The translations under genes were made by a program, and so were the position numbers. A DNA stretch of 64,000 bases. Source: Halocafeteria seosinensis. Its lineage: Eukaryota; Sar; Bigyra; Bicosoecida. The stretch lies in the NCBI GenBank assembly GCA_001687465.1, contig LVLI01000229.1:124001-188000 (forward strand), written 5' to 3'. The notes beneath the pieces are model-generated. The model was given only the letters and a program-made list of their open reading frames with translations, did not search any database and was not told the DNA's origin. Shown here in pieces: positions 20,884 to 33,200 of the stretch (its first letter is position 1; each line of letters opens with the position of its first letter).

Positions 20884-22127
20884 TTAGGACATCAAACGTC
20901 CACTTCTTATCGCGGCAAAACTGTAATGCTCAAAAAAGTTAGGGAAGTGGAGAAGGCGCTCAAACAGTGGGTACTTTACGCGTGCCTGGGAGCTCTTGCG
21001 GAAGTACAGTAGTTGTTGCTGGGAAACGGTCGTACTCGGACTCGAAGTGGCATGGGCAACAACTATGCAGACGTTAAAAGCTCGGAATAAGATCATCCAG
21101 ATCTTTGGCATCATCCAAAATAGCCATGTCACATCGACCTCGACCTCATAGTAGCACGGGATACAGCGCCAATTACACCGCCCAGGAGCTGTCTGCGTGA
21201 TATACCTCTTGAATGCCAACCACACCATCAGCCAAGACTATCAGGAGTACGCTGCTTCTTTTTCTGCACGACGGGTAGACTCTCCCTAGCAGTATGCTCC
21301 ATAGGATCCGGCAAGCAGCGGTTGCACACTGTGTGTGACGAAATCACGTGCGTTCTTCGTCCGAGTTACTACGTCCTCATGAGGAACAACGGATCTGCTG
21401 CAACATGCCACTCGAAGTGGCATGGGCAAATGAAGGGGTAAAGACGGGGTTTCAACAGAGAGTAATATCGTCACTACTACGTCGTTAATGTATGAAGTAC
21501 CCCTGACTGTCTTGGTCCGGGTCTTGTATTGTGTACCACTGCTTTGAAAGCCGATCGGTTACGACGCTTCTCTAAACAGTCGGCACATCTCGGAAGCGCT
21601 TTTTCTGCCAACAAATGCTTTAGCCGCCGAACTGCACCGGGAGTCAAGTACAGTAACACTGTAAAGGCGACGAAGAAAACCCCGCTTGAACTGCTACCAC
21701 ACTCCGCTCAGTGTTGGTAAGCGACAAGATGGTTTTTTCGTACAATCCATCAGATATGGTGTACATAAGTGCGCCCATGCAACAGTTTAGAGCAGAGACA
21801 AACACGACGAGCCCCTCGAGATGTGTTACAGCACGAGATGGGGAAGGACCCATTTGGAAAACTACTACGAAGGATCCTAGGAGGATAGTTGTTGCGAACG
21901 CAAGTTGCTCTACTGGCTCGGTTACAAACACGGCAACGCAAAGTAGAAGGATTTTCCGAGAAATGAGAATATTCTCCCAAAGGAAACCATATCTCTGTAA
22001 CTTGTACCCTCCTGTTAGGCGACTCAGAAGTGCGGCGTCTGCGGAAGTCCACATTGCACGGAACCCTGCTGATATAATACCACGTCAAAGAAACAGGATA
22101 TCCTAAGACGAACGTAATGAGAGACAA
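20884..22127 (-). pseudogene. Remnant of a polytopic membrane protein
   Basis: On the minus strand, adjacent frames read TFVLGYPVSLTWYYISR and then LQRYGFLWENILISRKILLL, CVAVFV, ATTILLGSFVVVFQM and a further hydrophobic stretch. This order is a hydrophobic segment ending in a short loop, an aromatic RYGFLWE block, then an RK-led membrane segment. It resembles the sixth-seventh membrane region of the giant genes B-D (RRYQRLYYLF...WYWITLILLRKLL). It is therefore probably a relative of that membrane module. Frames shift between the pieces, and 20884-21228 contains another hydrophobic frame (WLFWMMPKIWMILFRAFNVC). A 20-bp direct repeat (21040-21059 and 21410-21429) interrupts the region. Either this is a decayed gene or its introns cannot be resolved here. 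Confidence 0.4.
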
Positions 22128-22739
22128 TATGGCTGAAGTATACAGTAACCGATAGGTTTTGCTATGAGAGCTCGCTGCAAGTTTCGTTCTTGAGCAAGCA
22201 CATCATTCGCATCATACCACGCCTGCTGGCCAACACCCACGGACAACAGCTATATCCATCGCATCTCCCTAGTTCTGGTACGATACGGTGCGTCAGATCC
22301 CTTCCCCAAGCTCCTGAGAGGAATTCAACTTCGTTGTCGCTACTTGGGCAATATGCGTCTGAAACCGTCTCCCGTGGTGCGTTGACTAAATGTCAAGATG
22401 ACTCAGGATGTCTTGCCTACTGGTCCAGTTGTTGGCCAACTTCCCTTGGGGGCAGATGATAGCAAGGCACCTGGTGCGTTCTGCTCCCAAAGGGTATCGT
22501 CATCGTCATGGTTTGTCTTTGGCAGAGTCTATTTTTATTCCGAATTTAAGATTCGATGTTGGGGACACAGGCTCTTCGAGTGACTCATTTGGATTTCCTG
22601 GGAGACCGCCACTTAATGGATGCGCTCAGTTCAAAACGCACGCTCTTGCCGGGAGTGCCCTGGTGATACAATTTCGTTTATCGCAAACTCCGTGAAGTTT
22701 TGTGACCAGCGAATACCAGCAGTCTCAGGTTCCGTTTGT

Positions 22740-23311
22740 GACCATTCATAAGCCTCCTGACCATAAATTGAGTAGAGTAATTTCGAGTCCGACTCCTTCT
22801 GGCTTTCTTCAACTGTTTACCCGAGACATCTCAAAACCTAAAGATATCTTTCGTCCTATACGATAGCGGCTAAGTCCCAGTTGCTGAACGCTCCCCACTA
22901 GTTCGCAGACTGCCAAACTTGTGGTAACGGTTCGGTTGTCAATGAGGCCCGAAAGGGCTGCATTCTTTGCCTACCCAATGATGTGCCAAAAGTGTCCTGA
23001 GGATAAAATTCCGAATTCAGGGAAGACACACTGTCCACTATCGGCCTTGGCGAAGAAATGGCCCTGTGCAGCAACCGTATGAATACTCTCCGAGTAAACC
23101 TTGTGAAAGCGGAGTGGTCCCTGCTGCTCTTCAGAGTAAATTCTCGCCATGCATGTCGAACGAAATATCCAAAGTGAAGTCACCAGAGTGCCGACCTTGT
23201 TCGAGAGGCAGAAAACCTACTCCCAGTCAAAACGAGTGTATTCTTCGCTTCCAAAGCCCCAGAAGAGTGGTAAAGCGGACATTCAGTGGAACTAAGCCAC
23301 CAGCTTCCTGA
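22740..23311 (+). pseudogene. Chimeric family A fragment (A5-type flank joined to A4-type end)
   Basis: From about 22740 to 22890 the sequence aligns with the non-coding flank of A5 (12500-12670). From about 22903 it switches to the 3' part of A4 (from ~9960): CQTCGNGSVVNEARKGC-type reading, KCPEDKIPNS, ESGVVPAALQSKFSPCMSNE, and the end QSPRRVVKRTFSGTKPPAS. There are internal deletions (after 22981 and near 23040-23100) and frame changes. The join of two different family members suggests unequal recombination or a deletion that removed most of a gene. The homology to A4 continues past the gene end into the neighbouring low-complexity gene. Confidence 0.75.
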
Positions 23312-23471
23312 ACTATGGAGAGAGCTCCATTGGGAGAGTTACAGACGTCGTGCCAACCAACGTCACCACTGACTGTCCAGCGCCGAGGAAAGTACTTGAG
23401 GTGTATATTTGTTTGGAATTGATGTGATGCTTAACTAGAGACTCCAGGATATCAGACGATGTATTTAACCT

Positions 23472-25091
23472 TCATAAGGACATTTCGATCGATCGCCTCA
23501 ATCCGAAATGGTTCGGGAGAGGTTGATGGTTTTCATTGAGTTGCTGAGTATTTTCGTTCCGTTTTTGCAACGGTTTCCAGCGAATATGGTTCGTCTGAGG
23601 AGAAGAAGCGTGAGAGTTTTGAACCCGCTGCCTGAATTTGGCCAATCTCTTCGCATGAGGCGTTTGAGGCGATCGAGAACCAGGAGAAGGCATGGCCAGC
23701 GGGGGCTTCGATGAGGAACTGTGTCGGTGAACCCTGGGAATATGCCTCTCTTGGGACGTATTTTGACTTGCCAAGTAGGCTTCGGTAAATTTTCGCCCTT
23801 GCTTCCCTTTTCGCCCTGATACAGGAGGAGAGCGAAGTAAATTCACCTTTATATTTTCTCTGTGACTATCCTCGTTCTCCGATGCAAGATGCGGGCTACC
23901 TGGAGCAGCTCTTTCAGTTCGAGAAGGTTCATCTGAGCATTGATCTACACGCTCCAGTGTAGACTCGGAGTCAAAATCCTCAATAAAAAGTTGTTTAGAA
24001 GTCGAATCAATTTCATCCATTCCGGCGGATTTTCTGGATGGTGGAGTACCTGATGGTCCTGCAGCCGTGCTCCTAGGCGGGGTGCTGCACCCATCTTCCG
24101 TAAACGATCCCTCAAAGTTTTCTGTCAGATGGACGTACGAGGGCGAATCTTCATACTCCGATTTCAACGGAGATATGTTTGAGAACGAAGGATGGTCGTA
24201 CTGCTGATGAGCATTGGACAAGACACTTTCATCTTGCTGCCCCACAGCACGATCGATTTCCGCCACTTCCGGTTCCAGTGGGGTTGGTTTCCAGAGATTT
24301 GGCACACGCAATAATGTCATCTCATTGCTCCCACTGTCTACACTGAAAAAATTATCAGTAGTTTGCAATGCTTGGTCTTGGGGAAACTCTAACCGCGTGG
24401 CCACTGGGTTCCGTGGGCGGTTTATCCGTTGGGCTGCAGGCTCTGAACGGAATAATCTCCAGAGATCATGCTCTTCTGCAGCTACATACCCTTCACTAGC
24501 TTCTGTGTTGCTTGTGGGTGTAGGATGAACGGGAACTGCTTTCTGCGTATCTTCCAAACAATTTAATTGGTTAGTCGATGCCGCACAAGATCCTGATTTA
24601 ATTTTATTCAATAGTCTGCAGAGCCCTGTCGATCCAACATCCATACCTCCATCGTTACTAAGCGCTCCCTGGCGCTTCCCGGGCTTTGCTCTCGGTGGTT
24701 CAATATTATGCACCATTGTTTGGAGATCATTCAACTTTATGGCCTTGCCGGTAGGCGGGGTCAAGTCTTCAGAACGGTATTCGTATTGTTGGGGTACATC
24801 TGGTTCAGCCAGGGAAGTACTTTGCTCAGACTGCGTGGCACAGGGTGTGCTCGTTTCTATATGCTCCATTCGGGGAAAATTGTCATCTGCATCGCTCGAT
24901 CTCATCGTCGGAATGTTTTTGGATGAGTTATCGTCAATACCTTCTTTTGCAGGGTCAGGACTCGAACGATATTCAGCATGAGCCACAATTTCCCGAGTTT
25001 CTCCCAACGTTCGCTGGTGGGCAACGTTCGATCCCAGCCACTCCTTTATCTCGCTTGATGAGAATAATAATCTGCCGCAGGAATTCATCAT
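23472..25091 (-). CDS. Low-complexity hydrophilic protein, intact copy
   Basis: A 539-residue frame with no recognised domain. It is rich in Ser, Glu, Asp, Pro and Asn, with no membrane segment, and ends in a basic stretch (SRSPQTPHAKRLAKFRQRVQ, HIRWKPLQKRNEN). It is probably largely disordered and intracellular. A paralogous, broken copy at 10663-11783 keeps part of the same reading frame, which supports this as a real gene. A TAA lies just before the first ATG at 25091, so as written it starts there. Alternatively it is the second exon of the frame at 25304-26203. A strong donor GTAAGT follows 25308, and an AG before 25071 would join the two in the same phase. I cannot decide between these without transcript data. 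Confidence 0.6.
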   Translation of the reverse strand: MMNSCGRLLFSSSEIKEWLGSNVAHQRTLGETREIVAHAEYRSSPDPAKEGIDDNSSKNIPTMRSSDADDNFPRMEHIETSTPCATQSEQSTSLAEPDVPQQYEYRSEDLTPPTGKAIKLNDLQTMVHNIEPPRAKPGKRQGALSNDGGMDVGSTGLCRLLNKIKSGSCAASTNQLNCLEDTQKAVPVHPTPTSNTEASEGYVAAEEHDLWRLFRSEPAAQRINRPRNPVATRLEFPQDQALQTTDNFFSVDSGSNEMTLLRVPNLWKPTPLEPEVAEIDRAVGQQDESVLSNAHQQYDHPSFSNISPLKSEYEDSPSYVHLTENFEGSFTEDGCSTPPRSTAAGPSGTPPSRKSAGMDEIDSTSKQLFIEDFDSESTLERVDQCSDEPSRTERAAPGSPHLASENEDSHRENIKVNLLRSPPVSGRKGKQGRKFTEAYLASQNTSQERHIPRVHRHSSSSKPPLAMPSPGSRSPQTPHAKRLAKFRQRVQNSHASSPQTNHIRWKPLQKRNENTQQLNENHQPLPNHFGLRRSIEMSL

Positions 25092-25303
25092 TTATTCGAC
25101 ACGATGTCAACACTGATAGTATCTGTAATAGAGAGAAAGATAGTCACTTACTGATAAAGACATTGCGTATATTTCATGAGCACTTCCATATTCCACTGCG
25201 ATGGCTCCTTGTTCCCCATTTCCCTGTAGACAGACCCATAGATCACATCCATCCACGGTACAAGGTGAACATACGGACGGACGAACTGCCTTTATGCAGT
25301 CAC

Positions 25304-26203
25304 TTACGAAAATATCTTGGATTCTGCTATATGGATGAACTCCTGGCGAATCCGCTGCCGTGGATGCTCCTCTTCATTGCCCTCCTGCTCCTCATTCACC
25401 GCGATTTCATCTTCAAACTGTACATGCCTGGGACCCTCATTAAATGTAGATTTGGATGTATATCTCGGATTGTCGTGATATGACCCCTGTGGCTCTGTAT
25501 AAGACGATTTCGGCAGCAGCTCCGATGGAGGGGGAGGGTTGGAGGATGGCGTCAAATACACATGCTCATGCGTGCCCATTTCGTCTTCTTTTTCTCTTCC
25601 AAGCATACCATCAGATTCACCGTTCTTTTCTCTATATTCCTGTGCATTTTCATTCTCTGATACCGAGTATACCGAGCGTGAGAGCCTCCCAAAGTGAGGG
25701 TCCTTGTCTAACGCTCGCCGTTCATTTGAATTCTGCTCAAAGCGCGCTAGGTAGTAGAGGACCAAGTCATGGATTCGAGTCCACGGAAGGAGGCCCTCAG
25801 GGGCCTCCGTGTACAAGCGCAGCAGCCATCGCGCTTGGTCGAGCTCATGCTGAGGGAAGAGGGGACATGGAATTCGAGTGGATTGGCTGTAGGGAGGCAC
25901 TGAGTGTGTCGTAAAACTTTGAGTAAACCCTGCGGGATCGTGACTTCCACGAGGACGACTCAACGCCGACGCCGTTGAGATCTCTTTCCCCATGCCCTCA
26001 GCAGCAGGAGTAGCCATACCTTCGGTACGGGAGAGAGTGTTACTCCTCATGGTATGAGACAGAGGTGGTAAAACCGACAAGGGAAACAATCCGGACGAAT
26101 TGGAACCATAAACGGCCTTGTGAAAGTGTGCTGGGCCGAAGTTCAAGCAGACGTTCGGAGTTTCGTTCAAGCCCGCTCGCTGGTACAGGATGATGGATAA
26201 CAT
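25304..26203 (-). CDS. Hydrophilic protein or first exon of the 23472-25091 gene
   Basis: A 299-residue frame, Ser/Glu/Pro-rich, with one more ordered part near residues 115-155 (LDQARWLLRLYTEAPEGLLP then WTRIHDLVLYYLARFEQN), which looks like paired helices. The C-terminal half is acidic (NEEQEGNEEEHPRQRIRQEF). No domain is recognised. The frame ends within a perfect GTAAGT donor-like sequence (minus strand, 25307-25302). This suggests that it is an exon spliced onward, perhaps to 25071 in the 539-residue frame. That intron would be 236 nt, longer than the 61-75 nt introns elsewhere in the window, which weakens the idea. A real gene is likely; its exact extent is not known. Confidence 0.5.
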   Translation of the reverse strand: MLSIILYQRAGLNETPNVCLNFGPAHFHKAVYGSNSSGLFPLSVLPPLSHTMRSNTLSRTEGMATPAAEGMGKEISTASALSRPRGSHDPAGFTQSFTTHSVPPYSQSTRIPCPLFPQHELDQARWLLRLYTEAPEGLLPWTRIHDLVLYYLARFEQNSNERRALDKDPHFGRLSRSVYSVSENENAQEYREKNGESDGMLGREKEDEMGTHEHVYLTPSSNPPPPSELLPKSSYTEPQGSYHDNPRYTSKSTFNEGPRHVQFEDEIAVNEEQEGNEEEHPRQRIRQEFIHIAESKIFS

Positions 26204-26399
26204 GGGTGGAAATAGATGAAGACAAAAACTGAAATATAGAATTGCGGGTACCTGTTCAACTATCCAAGTGAAGCTTGACTGCTGAGGGCGTGACGCTGTT
26301 TAAGCCAGAGTCAGAGAATCAGCAGCGAGCCACATGCATAAGTCAAGCGTCAAGTAAAAGCCAAAGAATTCCGTCGCTCATAGATTCGCTTGGTTCAGG

Positions 26400-26900
26400 C
26401 GTTGACGCGTAACTTGATGGAAAGACCATCATTAGAACTTGGTATATAGCCGAGTTGGATCGCATACCACTCATGGTAACACTGGACCAAGATGTACACA
26501 TGACTCACTGATTACTGCACGAGTACAATGAATGACAACTATCGTCTGCAGTGGTCGCCACCAAGAAGGGGTTCGTACGAGTAATTATAACTAGCTATTT
26601 CATTTCTTATTCGCTTGCGACAAATTTCGGTACAGTACCGGGAGTTCCTCCCCACCTTCCATCCACAATGTGTCTCAAAACATATGGAACGTATTACTGT
26701 AATGCCCATGTAGGCTTTCTTTCGTTCGGATCCATAGTTCCCTCCTTCAGATGAACACACGGAGCGATCTTCGTGAACCTCTCGTTACCCCTGGTGTTGT
26801 CAGCGAAAGAAGGACGTCCTGTCGTAACTACATACTCGTTGCGCTTCAAAACAAACGAGGAAACTAAGGTCAATCGGTTTTCTCCTTGCTACCACTTCGA
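26400..26900 (-). pseudogene. Decayed copy of the S1/S2 gene family
   Basis: 26438-26480 aligns with the exon 3 start of S1 (the segment encoding WYAIQLGYIP). 26615-26720 aligns with exon 2 of S1/S2 (GCGACAAATTTCGG, then GTTCCTCCC). The stretch near 26825-26880 resembles sequence upstream of S1 and S2 (CAAAACAAACGAGG-type). Intermediate parts are lost and no open frame spans it. It is the most distant relic of the family, lying before gene B rather than after it. Confidence 0.6.
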
Positions 26901-26937
26901 ACTTCGTGAACACGTGTTGGGGGTCATCATGGGATCT

Positions 26938-26969
26938 CCATACTTATCCTACGCCATACTTATCCTACG
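26938..26969. repeat. Perfect 16-bp tandem duplication
   Basis: The 16-mer CCATACTTATCCTACG is present twice without a gap (26938-26953 and 26954-26969). Confidence 0.95.
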
Positions 26970-27262
26970 TTAACAAGGATTTCAGGAAGTATGGCATGCG
27001 AATCTTCGGATTTGAAGGCGCTGACACACCTTCTGAGCCAGCCCAGTAGCCCGCTCACTGAACTCTCTTGGTTTTGAAACTCGTTGTTTCGATTGAAACG
27101 AGGAGAAACGCGTACTCCAGTTCTACAAATAAACGCACCACATGAAGCCGCAAGCATAGCCAAGGTAGTGTATTCGGTTGGACGGGGCATGATAGGGCGC
27201 TTCGACTACATGCATATCCCTACGGTTCCATCAGGCACACGCTAAGTACTCAAAGTAGGCTA

Positions 27263-30200
27263 CTATTCGGTAGCATGCTCCTCGTCGTCTCCCCAAGAAA
27301 AGATATTTCCCGTTCGCTTTTGTTCCGGCTTATGAGTCCCATTGTGAGAATCAAGGCCACTCACTTCGGATTCGGGCTCGCTGTCGCGAGAGACTTGCTT
27401 GACCAGCGTCTTCCGATTGCCTGTGAGTTTCCTTTGAGCGTCTCGACGACGAGATCGTAGCGATGCGGGTCTCAACGACTTCATGGACGGTAAGCTGAGC
27501 CGACCATCACGCGAGGTGGATGGCAGTTTTTGGTTAGTATCCCTCCTATTTGAGCGCATTGTGTGGCCGGAAGCCATCGGGTTGAACATCTGCCTCTTTG
27601 TCGAAACAGTATGTCGATATTGAGGAAACTCCAGGTGTTGCTCCTGTAACCGTTTTTCACCCGCGCTGTAATCACACTCCAGTTTGCGTAGCCTACGGAT
27701 TTCTTCTCTGGCGTCCTCAAGGCGCTTTTTCAATTGACTGCTCTCCATCGCTTGCTCGTCTAAACCGGCTAGCTTCTCACCGGAACTGCGCTCTGTCAAT
27801 ACCAACGGATTAATGTGAGCGTCGTAAATCTCGGCTCTTCGATCCGAAGAGGCATTGTCGTGGGTAGTACCGCCACGGCCCGCATCTTCGATGTTCTTCA
27901 CCGGAGCAGTTCTCCCGCAAGAAAGAGTAGACAGAAGCTCCACGGACCTTTTGGGGCGGAAGGTGCTGTGCATTTCGAATGTGAACACAGCAAGGAAGTA
28001 AAGACAACTCAGCAAGATTATTATGGCCGTCAGTATCCCGAGGAACTCAAATTCCTTCTTAAAGCGAGCATTCATAGGCTCTTCAAACCTACCTGAGAGA
28101 AGCATTATACCAGATAAACTCACTAGCAGTGCACTAGCGAGCAGCACAGACTCCACTACATTGTAGTCGGTCAATAGATGAACAAGTGGCTTAGAAACGT
28201 GTACGCTGCTTCTATTGTCCTCTGCAAAGCGTGTTTCGTTTGACATATCAATCGCCTTCTTCCCAGTCTTTGCGCTTTTGTCCTCCGTGGCGTCAATAAC
28301 CGCTTGAATTTTCATATGCATTAAGTCGCCACTCGCCGCTTTCCGACGGTGTTCTTCATGTACTTCATGGTATTGAAGTTTACTCATATACGGCTCGTGT
28401 CGGATCTGCAGAGTAAATGCAGCGAAAATGACGAGCAAAGACATACCTAGCTGATAAGTTGGGGTACTCCGGAACATTAGTGCCGTGAGTGCAATAAGTA
28501 GTTTTCGAAGTAGAATCAACGTGATCCAATACCACTTTCCCGGTTTGAATAGATAATACAAGCGCTGGTAACGCCGTCGAAAGAGATAGTTGGGATTAGT
28601 GAACGCCGATGTACCTTGCCCATGAGCACGGAGGATTTGGTCATGCTTTACTTTTTCCTTATTCTTCTTCAAAAACCAAAACGAAACGACGGGAAAAGAA
28701 ACGACATACATAACGAACGTAACCAGTGCCAATGGAAGCAGGAGGTTAACGTGGACATCTGATTCTCCACAGATGATGTCCGTATTTCCTGACATATATA
28801 AGTTACCATCCGGCGGATCCGCAGGAACGCAATTGAAGATGTCCAGTGTCATTCGCGATAGGAAGAGATAAAGCACGTACATCATTATGATTAATGTGGC
28901 AATCAGCGCACTCGAGTGAGTGTGTCGTTTCTGTGCAGGACGTCGTAAAATGCACAGTTTGTATAGGTAGTGCAACACATACAATACCAAAAGCAAGGAT
29001 GCAATGCCCAATGGCACTGCCATAATGGTCATCCAGCGTACTTCGAACGGCGGTGCCGGCTTAACGTAACACTCTGGTGCTGCAAGTTCCAAATTAAAAT
29101 TGAAAAACGAGAGCACCTGTAACACTCGTTCCACAGAAGAAGGCCAGTCTACGCGTGTTCGGGCGAAGATTGCCACAACTTGGAAATAGTCAAGACCAAT
29201 GGTGAATGCGGCCAATTGAATCTGTTTTGCGTTAATCAAGTATCCGCCAATGGTAGCCCCAATTGCCGCTAGCGCAAACATCACACCCAGTAACCACGCA
29301 TGCTGTGGACACTTGACACACTCGCCATTCATGCGAAAATGGGTGCCCTCCACACACTGACTACACCGACTGGAGGTGTATCCCTCTGCACAGGAGTTAT
29401 TCCCTGTGCAAGCGAATGGAGGAATGCAACCAAGGAAGACGGGACACTCGTCTCTAGCTTGGCGTTTCTCATGACATCGCTCAGACGGGGTCGAATCATT
29501 GAACCGCCAAAATCTTTCGTCAGCATAGATAAAGTCTTGCTTCAGCTCCCCACCAGGGCAAACAGCACCTACTTGTTCTTCGGGGCAATAGAGGCATTCC
29601 TCTCCGGCCAGCCCGTACCATTCCTGCTCGCATTTCGCAACCACGAAGTCTCGCCAAGACGGGAAAAACACGTCCCGTCCCGCAACTGTTAAATTAATGC
29701 TCTTTGCACCAACAGTATCAGGCTGGGTTGTGCACTCAATGGTCGTGTCATCTTCGACCAACGGATCAAGGCACGGGAGGTCACCCACCAATAGGAAGAC
29801 GTCTCTCGTCGTTCCACCTGGGCTGAAGTTTTGTCCCTTCAGCACGATGGCCTCCCCCTCCGCGTTGGGAATATTCGGTCTGACCAAATCCACTCGAGGT
29901 GGATCATAAGAAAAGGTTGCTGTTACCGCAGATTCGACAGTACCCACAGAAACCTCCACAGCTATATCCGTCCCGATTCCCGGAGGCAGTGTACAAAATA
30001 CTTGTTCATGAGTCATTTGTGCTTGTTGTGAAGGATTCATTTCGCATTGCTCGTCATCAATTTTTACTCGAGTAACTGAATACTCTGGACCAAAATTCCG
30101 GCCGGTTAGTCGTAGAGACACTCCACCCACGGTAGGGAAGCATTCGGGGTGTTCAGTAACGCATTGTTCTTCTTGCCCCTCATCAGATTGGAAGCATCTG

Positions 30201-33200
30201 CTAAAAGGGGCACAGTCCCGGATTCTTGAAAGACTCGAATCCACGCTTTCCACTTTATGGACTTCAGGGGGATCGTAGATGAACTCTAGAGGACCGGGAG
30301 GTGCTTGTATCCCCTCTTCCACATTGCTCCAACCATTCACATGAGCCTCGACAATGTTCTCACCATATCCCTGTGGAAGGTCAAAAGATATTGTGCTATG
30401 ATTGAATGCCACGTCCGATATAATCCTGTTTCCTGAACAGGAATCAGAGGGCTTTCGAAAGCAAACAACGCCATCAGTGCCGAAATTTTCTCCCATTATT
30501 GTGACTCTTAAAGGCTTGCCATCTCTACTGCCAGAAGTGGGGTTTTCGCCACTCTCCGTGAGAATTTCGCGCATCACTGCGGGCTCGTACGAAAGGATTG
30601 ATTTCGAGTCCGTCTGCGATGACACAGTAACTTCCACCTCGATTTCATCACCCTGCCCAGACGGAGGAATGCAGGTGATTTCGTCATGATCCGTCGCATC
30701 TATATAACACACCTGTCCTCCTACCCGCACTGAGATCTTGTTGCTTCCATGAGGTCCAAAATTATTTCCATGTATCGTTAGTCTGTCAATTTTCGGGTCA
30801 ACTAGTGTTGGGATCAGTTCAGGAGAGACTGACTGGATCGAAGGAGGATCAAAACTAATATCGAAGTTGGCCCCGTTGCTTGGTTCGCGAATATAGAGCG
30901 TTCCAGGAAGGTCTTTTCCAACTCCTTCAGAGACTGTTGCTTGAATCAGTTCGTGCGTGTGTTCCGTGATGTTGATTTTTCCTGTCCCTAATATGTCCAG
31001 GACTGTCTCCATACCAAGGGAGCCCGATCCCAGATTCCGTCCCTGAATGAGAAGCTTTCCCCCCGCTGTGGGGATTTTGTTTTGGGTTACGGAAACTTTC
31101 TTCCCATTAAACACAAGCTCACATTCTTCTTCATTTCCAACGTAAACTACATTTTCCAAGTTATCGGGAGCCAATTGAACGAGGCATACTGTTGGCGAAG
31201 CATAGTCGATGGTAAACTGGTTGTTGGGGGAGGAAACACCGTTGATCTTAACATTTACGGACAACCCTTTGCCAGCATGTTCTGGAGTGGAGCATGTCAT
31301 GTTAGACTTCCAAATCCCATCGTTCCCCTGTACCAGTGTTATTGGGGATTGAATGGCACACGGTCGCTCACCAATTTCAATTTCGACGTCCTTCGCCATG
31401 GTATCCGCGTCTACCCCAGTTACATTGAACAATTGAAGGGTTTCGTCTCCACTGGTGTTGAATTCTGACCATTCTTTGAATCTCTCCTGTCCAGCTATAC
31501 TAGGGGCAATTGCTCCAAACGTGGTCACTGAAGTGCGAGAAGACTGATCCCGGACTGCAATTTGGAGTTTATATTCCTGTTTATTTTCATCTGGTATCGT
31601 CATGTTTATTTGATCATGCGAGTATTGTCCGTTTGTAACTTCCACCACTTCTCCATCAACATACACTGTTGCACAGCAAGTGATACGCTCGCACGATCGT
31701 CCACCGCAGAAGTTCTTGCCGTCGATTACCACGTCGAACAAGCCCCCCATTGGGACACTGGGCGCGATATTTCTAATCTCTGGAGGATCATAGTCAAAGA
31801 ACACTGCATGGGAGATCTTGCCATCGACTTTTACCATGACTGGACGATTTTCTCCAAACCCTTCTGGCAGTGTAAACTTTATCTTTTGCATCTCAGAATC
31901 GGTTGACACCCATTCGATCATAGAAGAATCCACTGCGATCTCTTTTACATTCTGCAACCAACGACGCAAAGCCTCCCCATCAAAGCCGTGAGAGGCAACA
32001 TTCTGCACGAAATCTGACGGATAGAGCTGTTGTATGTCGATCAACTTATAAAGCGGTTTTGAAATATTAGCATTCTCATTGGAGTATATGAAGGAGAACT
32101 GCCCTGAATGGTCCATAAGTACTGAAACGGTGGAGCGCCGCAAGAGATTTACCCCAAAATTGTAACCTAGCAACTCGATGCGAGGCATCGTCCCGGGCAC
32201 AGCAAAATGGCCGGTGGGGCCATTAGAGGGAGAGATGGATTTAATCTGAGGACTCGCAAAGTGGGTCATCTCGACGCTGCGCATGCTACGCTGTCCCGCC
32301 ACTCTAACAATCCAGACGTGGCGGGATCCACTTCCCTCTCCCACAGTACAACGGATACGTTCATGCCACAGAACTGTGCATAGTTTAGCAGTGAACTCTG
32401 AGCCTCTTCTTCCAAATGTTACCTTTTCCAAGAAATCGCTGAAATTTGAGGGTGGGCCGAAGTTGTTTCCAATGATGTCGATGACATCCCCTCCAGCGGT
32501 GTTCAAACTCTGCGGATTGGAGCCTTTAACTCCTTCGAATTGAAGTACCTCTGGTCGTCCGTACCCTGTTGAGGACACTTCTGACTCTTGGGCACCAATT
32601 GATACAGTCCAAAAATGATCCTCCCCTGCACCTGGGGCTGTAAAACAACGAAGATTGTCATGGTTGATCACTCTGCAATCTCTTGCCTGAAACGTCTCGT
32701 TGCCGTCCCCATAGCGAACACCATCAGGAAGAGTACCCGAAGGACCGAAAAAACTACCTCCAATGACGATTTCCTCGTCTCCTTGAGTACTGAAATTTTC
32801 TGTGTGTTCTCCGATCGCTGTCGTTAATCCTCGCCGGTAACTTCCGACTATGGGAGGATGGTAGTTGCTGATATTTTGAAGGACATTTGACTTCTGTTCG
32901 CCAACGATAACTCTCCAATTATGGCTCTTACCGATCCCTGCAACGGTCGAACACTGAATTAGAGCGTGTTCCGACTCGAGAGTGCAATCCGCAGCGGTAT
33001 ATTGAAAGCGTGATCCATATTCGACAGAGATGGGGATCGAATAATCCCAACGAGGCCCAAAGTTCGAACCAGAGACCATCACCACCTCATCTCCCTTTGT
33101 ATCTAGGTTCCTGGGTGGACCTCCTTGAATATCGGACACATCGGAAATAGTAGGACTATCATAAGAAATCGAGTGGGCTTCGTCACTCGGCCCTGACTGC

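Noticed and set aside
25123-25151. A 29-nt intron (GTAAGT...ACAG) upstream of the 539-residue frame
   Set aside because: It is shorter than half of any other intron inferred here and joins nothing with coding similarity.
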